This document shows, in pieces, positions 1 through 5,640 of a DNA stretch of 8,927 bases. The position numbers and the translations under genes are program-made. The first letter of the stretch is position 1, and every line of letters begins with the position of its first letter. Under the pieces are notes generated by a model. The model had not been told where the DNA came from, did no database searches, and saw only the letters and a program-made list of their open reading frames with translations. Where the stretch lies: the NCBI GenBank assembly GCA_947626615.1, contig CANQSW010000056.1, positions 1-8,927 on the forward strand, given 5' to 3'. The DNA comes from an uncultured Peptococcaceae bacterium. GTDB lineage: Bacteria; Bacillota; Dehalobacteriia; UBA4068; UBA4997.

Positions 1-174
1 GCGCACGGACGGTTTATCCGCCTTATTGGCGGAGCCGTCCGCCGGGGTGACCTGCGCCAGCGTGCTTTTCGGCACGGGGGTGGCGTCGGCCAGCGCCTGC
101 GCCGGGCAGAGCGCCAGCAGCAGGCAGGCCGTAAGCAGCAAAAGCAAAAACTTAGGTACGGCAAAAGCTCGCAA
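1..174 (-). CDS. 5' end of an exported protein of unknown function (partial)
   Basis: Only the first 58 codons are inside the window and the reading frame is open to the edge. I place the start at a TTG codon at 174-172 because a good Shine-Dalgarno (GGGAGG on the minus strand, 188-183) lies 8 nt upstream and no ATG fits. The N-terminus is a textbook export signal: a short basic start (MRAFAVPK), a hydrophobic run of Leu/Ala/Cys at residues 9-23, and an AxA-type signal peptidase I site near AQA or ALA at residues 25-29. LTAC at residues 14-17 resembles a lipobox, but it lies inside the hydrophobic core with more hydrophobic residues after it, so type I cleavage is more likely. The mature start is rich in Ala, Thr, Pro, Asp and Lys, like a linker. 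It begins 41 nt after purH with no terminator seen, so it may be co-transcribed. The family cannot be identified from this fragment. Confidence 0.7.
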   Translation of the reverse strand, partial: MRAFAVPKFLLLLLTACLLLALCPAQALADATPVPKSTLAQVTPADGSANKADKPSVR

Positions 175-215
175 AGAAAAAACCTCCCAATACACTTATC
201 TATCCCGCGGCCGCC

Positions 216-1388
216 TTAATGGTGGAACAGCCGCACGCCGGTAAACGCCATGGCGATACCGTATTTGTCGCACGTTGCGATCACGTTGTCGTCGCGGACG
301 GAGCCGCCCGTCTCGGCGATGTAGGAAACGCCGCTTTTATGCGCGCGCTCGATGTTGTCGCCGAAGGGGAAGAAGGCGTCGGAGGCCAGCGCCACGCCGG
401 AGACTTCGGCCAGCCAGGCTTTTTTCTCCGCCGGGGTAAGCGCTTCCGGCCGCGTGGTGAAGAATTGCTGCCAGGCGCCGTCCCTTAACACGTCGTCACA
501 TTCGTCCGAGATATATACGTCGATGGTATTGTCGCGGTCGGGGCGGCGGATACCGGGGATAAACGGCAGAGCCAGAACTTTGGGGTGCTGGCGCAGATGC
601 CAGACGTCGGCTTTGTTGCCGGCCAGCCGCGTGCAATGTATGCGCGACTGCTGCCCCGCGCCGATACCGATAGCCTGTCCGCCCTTGGCGTAGCAGACGG
701 AGTTGGACTGCGTATATTTCAGCGTGATCAGCGCGATGATCAGGTCGCGCGCCGCCCCGTCCGGTATCGTCTGATTTTTGGTCGGGCGGTCGGCCAGCAC
801 GCCGGCGTCGATCTTCACGTTGTTGCGGTGCTGCTCAAACGCCACGCCGAAGACCTCCTTCGTCTCCAGCTCGGCCGGGCGGAAGGCAGGGTCTATCTGC
901 AACACCAGATAGCTGCCCTTGCGCTTCTGGCGCAGTATCTCCAGCGCCTCCGGCGTGTAGTCGGGCGCGATGATGCCGTCGGAGACTTCCCGCAGCAAAA
1001 AGCGCGCCGTGCTGGCGTCGCAGGTGTCGGAGAGGGCGGCAAAATCGCCGTAGGAAGACATTCTGTCCGCGCCGCGCGCCCGTACGTAGGCCGTGGCGAT
1101 GGGAGAAAGCTCCACGCCCTCCACGAAGTATACCTGTTGCAAAACCGGGTCAAGCGGCACGGCCACCGCCGCGCCGGCGGGGCTCACGTGCTTGAACGAG
1201 GCCGCGGCGGGCAGGCCCGTCGCCTCTTTCAGCTCCTGCACCAGCTGCCAGCTGTTCAGCGCGTCCAGCAGGTTGATGTAGCCGGGGCGGCCGTTCAGCA
1301 CCGCAAACGGCAGCTCGCCCTCCCGCATAAACACGCGCGCCGGCTGCTGGTTGGGGTTGCAGCCGTATTTCAGCGTTAATTCCTGCAT
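216..1388 (-). CDS. purH: Stand-alone AICAR transformylase (PurH transformylase domain only)
   Basis: Predicted cytosolic phosphoribosylaminoimidazolecarboxamide formyltransferase, which transfers a formyl group from 10-formyl-tetrahydrofolate to AICAR to give FAICAR, the penultimate step of IMP synthesis. The 390-aa protein starts LTLKYGCNPNQ, which matches the family's RYGxNPHQ-like motif. It has the catalytic Lys-His pair at K66-H67 (SFKHVSPAG), the conserved segments QSNSVCYAK (227-235) and GAGQQSRIHCTRLAG (243-257), and the family's C-terminal signature from SDAFFPFGDN (336-345) to the terminal RLFHH. The IMP cyclohydrolase domain (about 200 N-terminal residues in bifunctional PurH) is absent. 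This is the short version known in several clostridia, so cyclohydrolase must be encoded elsewhere. The start is ATG at 1388, with AGGAG 7 nt upstream. The frame stays open through the preceding gene to 1964, but that is a shadow of DUF1836. It lies 32 nt after DUF1836 and probably shares its promoter. Confidence 0.95.
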   Translation of the reverse strand: MQELTLKYGCNPNQQPARVFMREGELPFAVLNGRPGYINLLDALNSWQLVQELKEATGLPAAASFKHVSPAGAAVAVPLDPVLQQVYFVEGVELSPIATAYVRARGADRMSSYGDFAALSDTCDASTARFLLREVSDGIIAPDYTPEALEILRQKRKGSYLVLQIDPAFRPAELETKEVFGVAFEQHRNNVKIDAGVLADRPTKNQTIPDGAARDLIIALITLKYTQSNSVCYAKGGQAIGIGAGQQSRIHCTRLAGNKADVWHLRQHPKVLALPFIPGIRRPDRDNTIDVYISDECDDVLRDGAWQQFFTTRPEALTPAEKKAWLAEVSGVALASDAFFPFGDNIERAHKSGVSYIAETGGSVRDDNVIATCDKYGIAMAFTGVRLFHH

Positions 1389-1420
1389 AGCTTTTCTCCT
1401 TAGATATAATAATAATGCGT

Positions 1421-1945
1421 TTATTTTTCGGCCAGAGCGGCCAGATATTTTTGCAGATAGACCTTGTTGGCGAACGCCAGCGCCGCCGTTCGCACCAGCT
1501 TGGCTTCGGGCTCCGGCCCGGGGGAGAGCGCCGCGAAGCGGGAGGCGTCGCCGGTAAACGTCGCGGTAAGCGCGGCCTCCAGCGTCTCGCAGAAATAATC
1601 GTAGGCCTCCGGCACGGTGAGAGATGCGGTCTGCAAGCGCATCAGCTGATAGATATCGCCGATCGGCAGCACCTGTTTTAAGACGCAGATCACCAGCAGG
1701 TGCGCCAGATGCTCGCGGCCATAGCGTTTTTTCAGCGGCGGCGGCAGCAGGTTCTGCTTCACGTAATTGTTCACCATGGTGGAGGTGAGCAGCTTTTCGC
1801 GGCTGTCCGGCGCCAGCGCGGCCAGAGACTGCTCCAAAACCTGCAGCACCTGATCCATATAAAGCTCCACCTGCGGAAATTCGGCATACCGCGGACAATG
1901 GAACTGCAAAATTTCCGCCGAGATCGTCTCCTGCACGCTCGCCAC
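1421..1945 (-). CDS. DUF1836 family protein, putative MerR-like DNA-binding protein
   Basis: A 174-aa protein recognisable as DUF1836 by its CPRYAEFPQVELYMDQVL segment near the N-terminus and by the central block STMVNNYVKQ...LPPPLKKRYGREHLA followed by a hydrophobic helix (LLVICVLKQVLPIGDIYQLM). That block looks like a MerR-type winged helix-turn-helix: helix, an N-N-Y-V-K recognition helix, a K-K-R-Y wing, then a long helix. The function is unproven, and regulator is my inference. The start is uncertain. GTG at 1945 has AGGA 7 nt upstream. A second in-frame GTG at 1936 has a better Shine-Dalgarno (GAGGTG, 1948-1943, 6 nt away) and would give 171 aa. It has its own promoter and stands first in a pair with purH. 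Autoregulation, or purine-linked control, is a reasonable guess only. Confidence 0.85.
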   Translation of the reverse strand: MASVQETISAEILQFHCPRYAEFPQVELYMDQVLQVLEQSLAALAPDSREKLLTSTMVNNYVKQNLLPPPLKKRYGREHLAHLLVICVLKQVLPIGDIYQLMRLQTASLTVPEAYDYFCETLEAALTATFTGDASRFAALSPGPEPEAKLVRTAALAFANKVYLQKYLAALAEK

Positions 1946-1963
1946 CTCGCTTTCCTATTATCA

Positions 1964-1992
1964 ATAATAACAGTATTCGCGCCGCAAGTCAA
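1964..1992 (-). promoter_or_regulatory. Sigma-A-type promoter for DUF1836-purH
   Basis: On the minus strand a -35 hexamer TTGACT (1992-1987) and a -10 hexamer TATTAT (1969-1964) are separated by exactly 17 bp. The -35 matches the TTGACA consensus at 5 of 6 positions. Transcription should start near 1957, leaving a leader of only about 12 nt before the GTG at 1945, or about 21 nt before the alternative GTG at 1936. The very short leader modestly favours the downstream start. Confidence 0.8.
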
Positions 1993-1998
1993 TTTTTC

Positions 1999-2038
1999 GG
2001 CAGGATTTTCCCGCAATTAAGACGTGGAAAATTCTGCC
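1999..2038. repeat. Inverted repeat, 13-bp arms, upstream of the DUF1836 promoter
   Basis: The arms GGCAGGATTTTCC (1999-2011) and GGAAAATTCTGCC (2026-2038) are complementary at 12 of 13 positions and enclose a 14-nt AT-rich centre. The left arm ends 7 bp upstream of the -35 hexamer, so the element spans about -42 to -82 relative to the predicted start site. It follows ywlG by about 25 nt, but no T-tract follows it on the minus strand, so it is a poor intrinsic terminator. In minus-strand RNA the odd position is an A-C mismatch. A dyad operator or an activator site is the more likely reading. Confidence 0.6.
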
Positions 2039-2062
2039 CCGGTTCGCGGCGCGGTGCAAAAA

Positions 2063-2641
2063 TTATTTATATTGCGCTCTTTCGCCGCCGATCAGGGGCG
2101 GGCGCGTTTGGGCCGCCGTGATAACGGCCTCGCCGAGCTGCCGGGCGGTAAGCCGCAGCGGCACGGCCACCCGTTTTAGATGCATGCCGATCAGCGTCTG
2201 CCCGATATCCAGGCCAAGGTCGGCCTGGACGCTTTCCACCAGTACGGGCTCCTGCAGCAGCGGGTAAAAGGCGGCGGCAAAGCTGCCCCCGGCGTGGGGC
2301 TTTGGCACGGCGCTGACGATTTGATAGCCGAACTTTCTGGCGGCGGCCTTCTCCAGCGCCAGCGCCCGGTTCAAATGCTCGCAGCATTGGGCGGCGGCGA
2401 AGATATTATATGCCTTGGCCGCGGCCAGCACTTCTTGCGCGATGATCAGGCCCAGCTCCTCGCAGCCGGCGCGGCCGATGCGCTGCCCCAGCACCTCGCT
2501 GGTGGAGCAGCCCACCACCAGCAGAGAGCCGGCCTCCGGGCGGGCGGCCTGCAAAAGCTCCGCCAACAGGGCGCGGGTCTTGGCGCGCAGCTGTTCGCGC
2601 TGGGCGTCGGTCAGTTCCGTTTCTATATAGGGCGCGCTCAT
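2063..2641 (-). CDS. ywlG: YwlG family protein (UPF0340/DUF436), function unknown
   Basis: A 192-aa protein of the YwlG family (TIGR01440-type). Family features visible are GCSTSEV at residues 44-50 following a buried strand (GSLLVVG), QCCEHLNRAL at 85-94, FYPLLQEPVLVE near 125-136 and GLDIGQTLIGMHLK at 143-156. The length is close to the family norm of about 180-190 aa. There is no signal peptide or membrane segment, so it should be cytosolic. The biochemical role is not established for the family, although its conserved Cys and His residues and the sugar-isomerase neighbour invite a metabolic guess. The ATG overlaps the rpiB stop (ATGA, 2641-2638), giving strong translational coupling, and the order rpiB-ywlG matches Bacillus ywlF-ywlG. 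In Bacillus glyA follows; here the next gene is DUF1836 with its own promoter. Confidence 0.93.
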   Translation of the reverse strand: MSAPYIETELTDAQREQLRAKTRALLAELLQAARPEAGSLLVVGCSTSEVLGQRIGRAGCEELGLIIAQEVLAAAKAYNIFAAAQCCEHLNRALALEKAAARKFGYQIVSAVPKPHAGGSFAAAFYPLLQEPVLVESVQADLGLDIGQTLIGMHLKRVAVPLRLTARQLGEAVITAAQTRPPLIGGERAQYK

Positions 2642-3132
2642 TTGTTCTGCCCCTTCACGATCTGGGCGAGCTGCCCGGCGCGCTCCACGGCCATGGTGTC
2701 CTCGATATTGCTGATCTTGTCCAGACGGCGCTGGTGGCGGCCGCCCTCAAACTCCGTGTTCAGCCAGGTATCGACGATCTTTAGAGCCAGCTCCGGGTCG
2801 ATCACTCTGGCGCCCATAGTGAGGATATTGGCGTTGTTGTGTTTGCGGCTGCATTCGGCGGAAAAAAGGTCGTGGCAGAGGGCCGCGCGCACGCCGGGTA
2901 TCTTGTTGGCCGCGATGCCGATGCCGATACCCGTGCCGCAGAGCAGAATACCCCGCTCACATTCGCCGGAGACGACGGCCTTGCCGACGAAAAAAGCGTA
3001 ATCGGGATAATCCACCGAGGCTTCGTCGAACGTGCCGAAATCGTGCGTCTCATAGCCCAGCGCCGCCACGTGCGCTTTGACCTTTTCCTTCAGCAGATAG
3101 GCCGCGTGGTCGCAGCCCAGGGCGATCTTCAT
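2638..3132 (-). CDS. rpiB: Ribose-5-phosphate isomerase B
   Basis: Predicted to interconvert ribose 5-phosphate and ribulose 5-phosphate in the non-oxidative pentose phosphate pathway, in the cytosol. Motifs from the N-terminus: a strand then GCDHAA (6-11), the SVDYPDYA loop (39-46), the catalytic cysteine in LLCGTGIGIGIAANK (Cys65), and SRKHNNANILTMGARVI, with His98 and the Asn residues that bind the phosphosugar. At 164 aa it is some 15 residues longer than the usual ~149 because of a C-terminal extension after the RRLDKI helix. Two adjacent ATGs are possible. I chose 3132 because GGGAGG is 7 nt away, against 4 nt for 3135. A TTG at 3156 is in frame but lies upstream of the Shine-Dalgarno. 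It could also act on allose phosphate, as some RpiB enzymes do. Its product feeds PRPP and therefore purine synthesis. Confidence 0.95.
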   Translation of the reverse strand: MKIALGCDHAAYLLKEKVKAHVAALGYETHDFGTFDEASVDYPDYAFFVGKAVVSGECERGILLCGTGIGIGIAANKIPGVRAALCHDLFSAECSRKHNNANILTMGARVIDPELALKIVDTWLNTEFEGGRHQRRLDKISNIEDTMAVERAGQLAQIVKGQNK

Positions 3133-3160
3133 CATTATACCTCCCGTTTTGACCAAACTT

Positions 3161-3188
3161 ATAATAAAAAACAGCGATACTCAAACAA
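3161..3188 (-). promoter_or_regulatory. Possible promoter for rpiB-ywlG, embedded in the upstream terminator
   Basis: Minus-strand TTGTTT (3188-3183) and TATTAT (3166-3161) are 16 bp apart. The -10 lies directly after the T-tract of the terminator hairpin and the -35 lies in its loop. Transcription would start near 3154, with a leader of about 22 nt holding the GGGAGG site. The -35 is weak (4 of 6), so confidence is moderate. Some promoter is needed here if the hairpin terminates efficiently. Confidence 0.4.
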
Positions 3189-3233
3189 CCGGGCGCATTA
3201 GCGGCGTCCGCTGATAAGTATTCGCTGTTTTTT
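3166..3233 (-). terminator. Long-armed bidirectional-type terminator after ywlE
   Basis: The arms at 3166-3181 (six A, then CAGCGATACT) and 3217-3233 (AGTATTCGCTG, then six T) are fully complementary except for one bulged T. The 35-nt loop contains a smaller hairpin, AGCGG-CGT-CCGCT (3200-3212). Read leftward, the stem ends in TTTTTTATT, about 37 nt after the ywlE stop, as expected for a Rho-independent terminator. The A-tract and T-tract make it symmetrical, so it could also stop rightward antisense transcripts. The large, internally folded loop is unusual for a simple terminator. Confidence 0.75.
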
Positions 3234-3269
3234 GGTGATATCCTTTTTTGGCGGGCCGGCCGGGGCTGT

Positions 3270-3740
3270 TTAGGCCGGGTTTTCCGCCAGTTTGGCCGCC
3301 AGCTTGTCCAGCAGGGCCGCGATCTGATCGGCGCAGGCGGCGTAAGTGGCCGCGTCGCCGCCGAAAGGGTCGGTTATATCCGCGTCCTCGCCCACGTATT
3401 CCGCCAGCGTGAACACCTTATCCCGCAGCTCCGGCAGGGCGGAGAGGATAACGTCGCGGTGGCTTTTGCTCATGCACAGCACCAGGTCCGCGTCCGCCAG
3501 CAGATACGAGGTCAACGCCCGGCTGCGGTGGTGGTCAAGGTTAAGTCCCCGCGCCGCCATTTCGTCCAGCGCGCCGATACTGGCGGGCAGGCCGCTTATC
3601 GCGCCAAGCCCGGCGGAAAACGCCTCCACGCCGGGCAGCTTCTCGCGGCAGAGCGCCTCGGCCATCGGGCTGCGGCAGGTGTTGCCGGAGCAAACAAACA
3701 GCAGCCTTTCGATTTTTTTTGCCGGTTTCGTTTCAGTCAT
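3270..3740 (-). CDS. ywlE: Low-molecular-weight phosphatase, YwlE-type protein-arginine phosphatase
   Basis: A 156-aa cytosolic phosphatase of the LMW-PTP fold. The P-loop is C17-S-G-N-T-C-R23-S, with nucleophile Cys17 and Arg23, near the N-terminus, and the general acid is Asp124 in DPFGG. The P-loop carries Thr21 where tyrosine-specific relatives have Ile or a similar residue. In Bacillus YwlE the equivalent Thr11 sets selectivity for phospho-arginine, so this is probably the phosphatase that reverses McsB-type arginine phosphorylation. The length and the DPFGG motif also match YwlE. The start ATG at 3740 follows GGAGA and overlaps the sua5 end by 8 nt (ATGACTGA), indicating coupling. In Bacillus the order sua5(ywlC)-ywlD-ywlE-rpiB is the same apart from the missing ywlD. 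No McsB or CtsR gene is in the window, so the partner kinase is unconfirmed. Confidence 0.93.
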   Translation of the reverse strand: MTETKPAKKIERLLFVCSGNTCRSPMAEALCREKLPGVEAFSAGLGAISGLPASIGALDEMAARGLNLDHHRSRALTSYLLADADLVLCMSKSHRDVILSALPELRDKVFTLAEYVGEDADITDPFGGDAATYAACADQIAALLDKLAAKLAENPA

Positions 3741-4812
3741 GTTTTTCTCCTTGCGCGGCGGGCTGGGGCAGGGGCTCTCCCGCGGCCGCCTTGTTCAGCC
3801 GGTTCATTATCGCGATGCCGAGCCCCGTCTCTGGGAAGCGTTCGGCCAGCACCAGGTCGGCGTTGATCTCGTCCGTCCAGCGGAGGGCTGCAAACAGGTT
3901 CTGCGCCACCTGCGTCAGGTTTTCGCCCAGCAGAAAGCAATGCTCGGCCTGCGCCAGCCCGGAAAGCCCCGCCAGGCTGGCCAGCACGGCTATTTTGGGC
4001 TGCGGCTCGCCCCTTTGGGCGGCCTCTTTCAGCGCGGCGACGTAGGCCGGGTATAATTCCGCCCGCTCGCAGAGGACGACCCGCGCTTTGGGCGCGTAGT
4101 GGCGGTATTTCATGCCGGGGGCTTTGGCGACGCCGCCTTTGGGAAGCTGCGTCTGCTCCGTCAGGCCGGGGATAAATTCCGCCAGGTCGGCCGCGGTGAT
4201 CACGCCGGGGCGGAGTATCGCCGGCACGGGCGAGGCCAGATCCAGCACGGTGGATTCCAGGCCCGCGGCCGTTTCGCCGCCGTCGATGACGAGGGGGATC
4301 TTCCCCCGCATATCGTGATAGACGTGCGCGGCGCTGGTGGGGCTGGGGCGGCCGCTCAAATTGGCGCTGGGCGCGGCGATGGGCAGCCCGGCCGCCTCGA
4401 TCAGCGCCAGAGCCGCCGGGTGGGCCGGCATACGTAGGCCCACGGTGTCGAGCCCCCCGGTGGTGACGCGGGGGAGCGCCGGTTTGGCCGGCAGCACCAG
4501 CGTCAGGGGCCCGGGCCAGAACGCGGCCATCAGCTTTTTGGCCAGCGGAGTGACTTCCGCCAGCTCGTCCGCCGCCGCTTCGTCCGCGATATGCACGATC
4601 AGCGGGTTATCGGAGGGGCGGCCCTTGGCCTGATATATTTTGGCTACGGCTGGGGCGGAAAGCGCGTTTGCCCCGAGGCCATAGACCGTTTCGGTGGGGA
4701 AGGCCACCAGCTCGCCCGCCCGCAGCAGGGCGGCGGCGCGGTAAAACGCCTTATCGAGCGCGGCGCGGTCGTTGTAGAGCGCGGCAAAATAATCAAAGAC
4801 TTTGGTTTCCAT
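3733..4812 (-). CDS. sua5: L-threonylcarbamoyladenylate synthase, Sua5 type
   Basis: Makes threonylcarbamoyl-AMP from threonine, bicarbonate and ATP, the first step of the t6A37 modification of ANN-decoding tRNAs. TsaD/TsaB/TsaE, encoded elsewhere, then transfer the group. The 359-aa protein is the long Sua5 form. An N-terminal YrdC domain (about 19-205) shows FPTETVYGLGANA (38-50), the KGRPSDNPL nucleotide motif (63-71), WPGPLTLVL (99-107), PSANLSGRPSPT (148-159) and STVLDL/ILRPG near 187-203. Next comes the linker PGMKYRHYAP (232-241), which closes over the active site in Sua5, and then an Ala/Leu-rich C-terminal Sua5 domain (about 245-345). The start ATG at 4812 is 3 nt after the prmC stop. 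Its Shine-Dalgarno, GGGAGGGAG, lies inside the end of prmC. The gene corresponds to Bacillus ywlC. Confidence 0.96.
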   Translation of the reverse strand: METKVFDYFAALYNDRAALDKAFYRAAALLRAGELVAFPTETVYGLGANALSAPAVAKIYQAKGRPSDNPLIVHIADEAAADELAEVTPLAKKLMAAFWPGPLTLVLPAKPALPRVTTGGLDTVGLRMPAHPAALALIEAAGLPIAAPSANLSGRPSPTSAAHVYHDMRGKIPLVIDGGETAAGLESTVLDLASPVPAILRPGVITAADLAEFIPGLTEQTQLPKGGVAKAPGMKYRHYAPKARVVLCERAELYPAYVAALKEAAQRGEPQPKIAVLASLAGLSGLAQAEHCFLLGENLTQVAQNLFAALRWTDEINADLVLAERFPETGLGIAIMNRLNKAAAGEPLPQPAAQGEKHD

Positions 4813-4815
4813 GCC

Positions 4816-5640
4816 TTATGCTCCCTCCCATTGGCCCTGCACCCAGCGGTCGCGCCCCGCCAGATCCCGCCCGGCGGTCATCTGGCCGAAGCCCTGCCGC
4901 CGCAGCAGGCCGCAGACCGCGTCTTTTTGCGCCGCGCCGATCTCCAGCAGCAAAAAGCCGCCCGGCGTCAGATATTGGCCGGCCTCTTTGGCCAGACGGC
5001 GGTAAAAATCCAGCCCGTCCGCCCCGCCGAACAAGGCCAGCGCGGGTTCGCGCCGCACGTCGGCGGGAAGTATCTCGCCGTCTTTGACGTAGGGCGGGTT
5101 GCTGACGATCAAATCGAATTTTTCGCCTTCGTGCAGCGCGCCGAACAGGTCGCCGCAGCGAAAGTCGATAGTTAAGCCGTATTTGGCGGCGTTGCGGCGC
5201 GCCACGGCCAGCGCGGCCTCGCTGCAATCGCAGGCCGTAACGGTCATTTCCGGGCGCTCGCTTTGCAGCACCAGCGCGTAAGCGCCGCTGCCGGTGCACA
5301 TATCGCAGACTTTTGCCGCCTTATCCCGGGGCAGCAGAGTAAGCGCCTGCTCCAGCACGGCTTCGCTGTCCCAGCGGGGTATCAAAACGTCCGGCGTGAC
5401 GATCAGTTCAAAGTCCCAAAAAGGCTGCAGGCCGGTGATATATTGCAGCGGCTCGCCGGCCAGCCGCCGCGCCACCGCCGCGCGAATCTCAGCTTCCACT
5501 TCCGGCGGCACTTCCTGTTCGCGCCGCAGCGGCAGCTCGCTTTTCGGGATAGCGAGGAAATGCGCCAGCAGCCAACGCGCTTCGTGCTCGGCCTGCGGCA
5601 TTTCGCGCCGCAGCTCGGCGTATAATGCGGCCAGCTGCAT
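4816..5640 (-). CDS. prmC: Release factor glutamine methyltransferase PrmC
   Basis: N5-glutamine methyltransferase that uses S-adenosylmethionine to methylate the Gln of the GGQ motif in release factors, here RF1 encoded immediately upstream. The 274-aa length is typical. An N-terminal helical domain (about 1-75) carries EPLQYITG (63-70). The Rossmann methyltransferase domain has the SAM-binding loop DMCTGSGAYAL (113-123), an acidic residue at the end of strand 2 (Asp138), and the catalytic NPPY motif at 181-184, which holds the substrate glutamine. Two positions depart from the usual pattern. The linker motif normally reading IPRPETE/IPRPDTE is IPRWDSE (87-93), and the SAM loop has Met-Cys where Leu-Gly is common. 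The start ATG (5640) directly abuts the prfA stop (TAAATG). The Shine-Dalgarno is weak, so translation probably depends on reinitiation after prfA. Confidence 0.95.
   Translation of the reverse strand: MQLAALYAELRREMPQAEHEARWLLAHFLAIPKSELPLRREQEVPPEVEAEIRAAVARRLAGEPLQYITGLQPFWDFELIVTPDVLIPRWDSEAVLEQALTLLPRDKAAKVCDMCTGSGAYALVLQSERPEMTVTACDCSEAALAVARRNAAKYGLTIDFRCGDLFGALHEGEKFDLIVSNPPYVKDGEILPADVRREPALALFGGADGLDFYRRLAKEAGQYLTPGGFLLLEIGAAQKDAVCGLLRRQGFGQMTAGRDLAGRDRWVQGQWEGA

Noticed and set aside
1389..1964. Open frame extending purH upstream to give a 582-residue protein
   Set aside because: The added residues are low-complexity Arg/Ala/Gly and overlap the well-recognised DUF1836 gene in another frame. 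The ATG at 1388 has AGGAG and begins the family's normal N-terminus.
2180..3001. Plus-strand open frame of 273 codons spanning ywlG and rpiB
   Set aside because: It is antisense to two confidently identified coupled genes and has shadow-type composition and no motif.
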